Below are positions 57,035-60,537 of a stretch of 60,537 nt of DNA, piece after piece (the stretch's first letter is position 1; every line of letters starts with the position of its first letter). The position numbers and the translations under genes were made by a program. The notes below the pieces were generated by a model. That model ran no database searches, was not told the origin of the DNA, and was given only the letters and a program-made list of their open reading frames with translations. The stretch is from Enterovibrio sp. JCM 19048 (lineage in GTDB: Bacteria; Pseudomonadota; Gammaproteobacteria; Enterobacterales; Vibrionaceae), in NCBI GenBank assembly GCA_001310415.1, contig BAXE01000028.1, positions 1-60,537 on the forward strand. Reading direction: 5' to 3'.

Positions 57035-58048
57035 TCACACTACAAAGTTTGGATCAACATGTTCTTTTACAAGTGCACGTAAACTTTCAACCGTTTCCCA
57101 CTCAGTATTTGTGCCTGAATTGTATTTGAAACCGAAAGGAACTTTTTCTGCTCTGTGGTGTTTCAAATATTCTTCTTCAGAATATGTGAAAGAGACTGAA
57201 GGTAAAATTGCATAGTACTTGCCCAAATCAATCGTGTTTAATGAGTCAGTATCAGTGATCATTTCTTCATGAAGTTTCTCTCCAGGACGAATACCAACCA
57301 CTTCAGTTTTACAGTTAGGAGCAATAGCTTCAGCTATGTCTAAAATTTTGTAAGAAGGGATTTTCGGGACGAATATCTCTCCTCCAAGATGGTTCTCTAG
57401 TGCGTACATTACCATGTTCACACCATCCTGAAGTGAGATGTTAAATCGTGTCATATCTTCGTGAGTGATTGGCAATAAGCCTTCTTCACGTTTACTTAGA
57501 AAGAATGGGATCACAGAACCACGAGAGCCCATTACGTTGCCATAACGTACAACACTAAAACGGATATCTTTAGAGCCTTTGATGTTATTGGCCGCCGTAA
57601 ACAACTTATCCGATGCCAGTTTCGTCGCACCGTAAAGGTTAATAGGAGCACACGCTTTATCTGTTGATAGTGCAACAACATCTTTTACTCCACATTGGAG
57701 TGCAGCATGAATCACATTTTCCGCACCATCTACATTCGTACGAATACATTCTGTAGGGTTGTATTCGGCTGTATCAACTTGCTTGATGGCCGCAGCATGG
57801 ATAATCACATCTACACCTTCACAAGCTTGGATCATTCGGTTTTGATCCCGTACATCACCAATAAAGAAACGCAGTTGTGGGAAATCTTTTGCTGGGTACT
57901 TTTGCTTCAATTCGAACTGCTTAAGCTCATCTCGAGAAAAAATGATGATTTTTTTAACTTCAGGGTAACGTTCAAGAATAGTTTTAATGAACTGTTTACC
58001 AAAAGAGCCTGTGCCACCAGTAATTAAAACGGCTTTATTATTTAACAT
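57035..58048 (-). CDS. pseB: UDP-GlcNAc 4,6-dehydratase (inverting)
   Basis: First committed step to pseudaminic acid. Extended SDR with TGGTGSFGKQF coenzyme motif, AAAIKQVDTAEYNP (Met/Lys-type catalytic site of PseB/FlaA1), and VVRYGNVMGSRGSVIPFF. Intact 337 residues; the ATG at 58048 has GGGAAAA upstream, and an in-frame TTG four codons earlier is rejected. Starts the pse-wzx operon; its promoter must lie in 58049-58150. Confidence 0.92.
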   Translation of the reverse strand: MLNNKAVLITGGTGSFGKQFIKTILERYPEVKKIIIFSRDELKQFELKQKYPAKDFPQLRFFIGDVRDQNRMIQACEGVDVIIHAAAIKQVDTAEYNPTECIRTNVDGAENVIHAALQCGVKDVVALSTDKACAPINLYGATKLASDKLFTAANNIKGSKDIRFSVVRYGNVMGSRGSVIPFFLSKREEGLLPITHEDMTRFNISLQDGVNMVMYALENHLGGEIFVPKIPSYKILDIAEAIAPNCKTEVVGIRPGEKLHEEMITDTDSLNTIDLGKYYAILPSVSFTYSEEEYLKHHRAEKVPFGFKYNSGTNTEWETVESLRALVKEHVDPNFVV

Positions 58049-58149
58049 TAATTTTCCCAATGTTCAGTCAATCAATTAAAGTGAGAAAGATCAGTTATCA
58101 TCCTCACACATTTAAACTTCTTTGATACAGAAGTGCGAAGAAGCGAGAC

Positions 58150-58178
58150 AAAAACAAAAGGCACTTCAATGTGCCTTT
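58150..58178 (-). terminator. Terminator of wzc
   Basis: AAAGGCAC / GTGCCTTT stem with a 6-base loop, followed on the minus strand by TGTTTTTGT. It separates wzc from the pse operon. Confidence 0.78.
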
Positions 58179-58274
58179 ATGCTTTATTTTTAAGTATTTA
58201 CTCGTAAATTTGAATATCAAACCACACGGTTTGTCTGTTAGCTAATTATAATGACGCACACAACGTTAATTTTA

Positions 58275-60431
58275 TTACTTGTAACTGTAGTTATAGTAAC
58301 CATAAGCGCCACCTCCGTAGCATTACTAGCCTTACGTTCTACAGCATTCAAAATAAAGCCTTTAATTTCTATTCCGGCTTTTGCAAAGCGCTCATTGGCC
58401 ACTTCAATCTCTTTTACTGGGTTTTTACCAAAGCGGCCAACCATTAATGAAGTCCCTGCGTGGGCACCAATAATGGATGGGTCTGTTACTGCGAGTACCG
58501 GTGGCGTATCAATTATGACTAAGTCGTAATTTTCCGAAGCCAGTCTACAAATGCTTTAAAACGCGGGTGCATTAATAGTTCTGCAGGGTTTGGTGGGATC
58601 TTTCCTCGGGTAACCACATCCAGGTTTTCAACACCGCTAGGTTTCACCACATCACTAATTTCTTGCTGGCCAGAAAGCATGTCTGAAAGGCCATTATCCC
58701 AGTTCAAACCAAAGTGACGCTGCATATAGCCTTTACGCATGTCGGCGTCTACCACCAACACCTTCTGGCCGGTTTTGGCAATTACTGCTGCTAGGTTGGC
58801 GGAAACAAATGATTTACCAATGCCTGGACTTGGGCCAGAGATCATCAAAATCTTATTTTTCGCTTCCATCATCGCAAAGTGCAGGCTGGTACGAAGGCTG
58901 CGCAGCGCTTCAATGGAAAGATCAGCCGGGTTAGCTTCAGCCAGCAGCGCTTCTTTTGGGGAAAGACCGCGCTGTTTTTTTGCTTTCTTTTCAATCTGCA
59001 TTTGCAAATCTGAAAGAGGCAAACTGGCATATACTGGCAGGCCAATCGCTTCTACATCATCGGGGTTTTCTACTCCACGATTGAACGCAGCTGTTATCAA
59101 TGCGACACAAACACTTAATGCACCACCTAAAAACGTCGCTATTGCTATCATCAATGATTTTTTGGTTTTACTGCTGCAGAATAAGATGCAGCCTCATCCA
59201 GAATACGTACATTACCTACAGTGCTTGCTTTAACAATTTTCAACTCTTGCACTTTGTTCAGAAGCTGCACATAAATCTGCTGGTTCACTTCCACTTCACG
59301 GGTTAAGCGCAGTACTTCACGCTGTGTCTTTGGTAGTTTTTGTGTTTGTTTGGTAATGCGGTCACGCTCGCCTAACAGAGTTTGACGTTTATCTAGCAGC
59401 GCCGAATACACAGGGTGCTCTTGGGTAAAGCGCTGGCTGATTTCACTTTCTTTGAACGTCAGTTCGTTTAGCTGCTCTTCAAGCTTCACCATCACGTCTA
59501 ACGTCGCTTTCGCTTCCAAGCTCAAATCGACCGATTCATTTTCCTGACGGAATTTGTTCAGTTTGTCTTCTGCTTCTGTCAGCTTGTATTTGATATCCGG
59601 CAAGTTTTTATTCAGAAACTCAAGGCTCTGCTGAGCTTCTGCAGCATTACGCTCAACGTTTTGCAAGAAGTAGTTGGTCGCGATGTCATCCAACAACGCT
59701 TCAATCAAAGCGCGGTTAGTCCCTTCAAATGAAAGCTGCAATACGCCGCTTTGCTTGCCACGTTCGCTTACACCCAGGTTTTGTTGAAGCCACTGAATCG
59801 CATCCAATCGGCTGCGTTTAGCAATGGTAAAGCTATCATCCGTGCCCGCGACAACTTCGCGCACCATGATGCTATAACCATTTTGTTGTGCTGGTTCACC
59901 TACTGTCCCATTCAAAAGCTCACGGCCTTCACCATCTTCCAAACGGAAAGCGCCGTTTTCAGCATTGGTCACTGTTAAACGGAATGCTTTAGTGCTCGCA
60001 TGATCTGGCACTTCAAAGCGCGCAATATCAATGCTGTTCAGGTTGCCCGTCAGGCGTGCAATACCTTGACCCACTAACGGGAAATACTCGGGTGCAGAAA
60101 CCGTGGTTAAGTTGAACTTATCAACAGTTTTCCCCAGCACCATGCGGGATTTAATGATTTCGATTTCAGTAGTCGACGAAGATTCGCTGGCAAACAGCTC
60201 TCCCATCTCACCCAGCGCGGGCATGCCACTGCTTTTTTCTTCAACTTGAATCAACGCATCTGCCTTATAGACAGGCGTCGCCATCAAAGCGTAAGTCACC
60301 CCCAACACCGCAAAAATTGCCGTGATAGAAATGATCATCCAACGCGCATCAATCAGAATGCCAAACAGCTTACCCAGATCGATTTCATCTGAACTACTCG
60401 ATCGGGTTTGGGAAAGATTTGATGTAGTCAT
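58275..60431 (-). CDS. wzc: Wzc polysaccharide co-polymerase / bacterial tyrosine kinase, frame broken
   Basis: Inner-membrane regulator of chain length and export. The N-terminal Wzz domain begins DEIDLGKLFGILIDARW with the first helix at about 32-50, followed by long coiled coils. The kinase domain has Walker A GPSPGIGKS, Walker A' VLVVDADMRKG and Walker B DLVIIDTPP. Three one-base deletions (near 59157, 58530 and 58318) break the frame. The third hides the C-terminal tyrosine cluster, which reads YGGGAYGYYNYSYK and stops at TAA 58275; these tyrosines are the autophosphorylation sites. Restored 719 residues, as E. coli Wzc (720). wza and wzb are expected beyond the window edge. Confidence 0.92.
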
Positions 60432-60463
60432 ATATGCCAGTTAAAAAATTGTTGGTTGAGGCG

Positions 60464-60537
60464 GTCCTGGTCCTGGGTCCTGGGTCCTGGGTCCTGGGTC
60501 CTGGGTCCTGGGTCCTGGGTCCTGGGTCTGGTCCTGG
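60464..60537. repeat. Heptanucleotide tandem array TCCTGGG upstream of wzc
   Basis: Eight consecutive perfect TCCTGGG units flanked by degenerate ones, starting 33 bp upstream of the wzc start and running off the window end. No coding frame. The same unit appears in the wecA-galU repeat region. The true copy number is unknown because the window ends inside or at the edge of it. Confidence 0.92.

Overview
The window looks like a chromosomal segment of a marine gammaproteobacterium of the Vibrionaceae. The grounds are a GalR-governed galETKM operon, an enterobacterial-type KdgR with a KduI/KduD/KdgK/Eda pathway, Wzx/Wzy/Wzc surface-polysaccharide genes, and GAGCG / TCCTGGG repeat modules next to capsule genes. 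I cannot fix the genus by eye.

Layout. (1) 0-13.1 kb: a galactose regulon. galE-galT-galK-galM-galR run on the minus strand, followed upstream by a GPH-family sugar symporter, a GH36 alpha-galactosidase and, divergently, a GH2 beta-galactosidase. GalR-like palindromes (TGTAAACGTTTACA and variants) lie before galE, the symporter, the alpha-galactosidase, lacZ and galR. (2) 13.2-14.3 kb: a pair of YeeE/YedE membrane proteins. (3) 14.4-40.7 kb: a glycosaminoglycan (chondroitin/hyaluronan-type) utilisation locus: outer-membrane porin, KdgR, PL8 lyase lipoprotein, family-5 ABC importer, a DUF2264 protein, anaerobic sulfatase-maturating enzyme, GH112 galactosyl-HexNAc phosphorylase, sulfatase, GH88 unsaturated glucuronyl hydrolase, KduD, a second GalT, a SulP transporter, Eda, KdgK and KduI. 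AT-rich KdgR-like boxes (AAAACNNNGTTTCATT type) precede its transcription units. The lyase is extracytoplasmic, while sulfatase, GH88 and phosphorylase lack signal peptides, so the model is: depolymerise outside, import sulfated disaccharides, desulfate and split inside, send the uronate to pyruvate plus glyceraldehyde-3-phosphate. (4) 41-44.7 kb: an O-antigen-ligase-like protein and an FG-GAP/VCBS-repeat lipoprotein. (5) 44.8-60.5 kb, minus strand: surface-polysaccharide locus (wecA, galU, ugd, an Alg13/Alg14-like glycosyltransferase pair, wzy, a sialyltransferase-like glycosyltransferase, wzx, the complete pseudaminic acid set pseI, pseG-pseH fusion, pseF, pseC, pseB, and the tyrosine kinase wzc). 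Repeat modules sit at both ends of the galU-wzc block.

Quality warning. About 45 frame breaks occur in genes of every functional class. Nearly every one I resolved is a missing single base, often in a short homopolymer, and restoring them gives products of normal family length (Eda 213 aa, LacZ about 1029 aa, Wzc about 719 aa). I therefore treat these as likely sequencing/assembly deletions and annotate whole genes across them instead of calling pseudogenes. The AT-rich pse/wz block is almost free of them.
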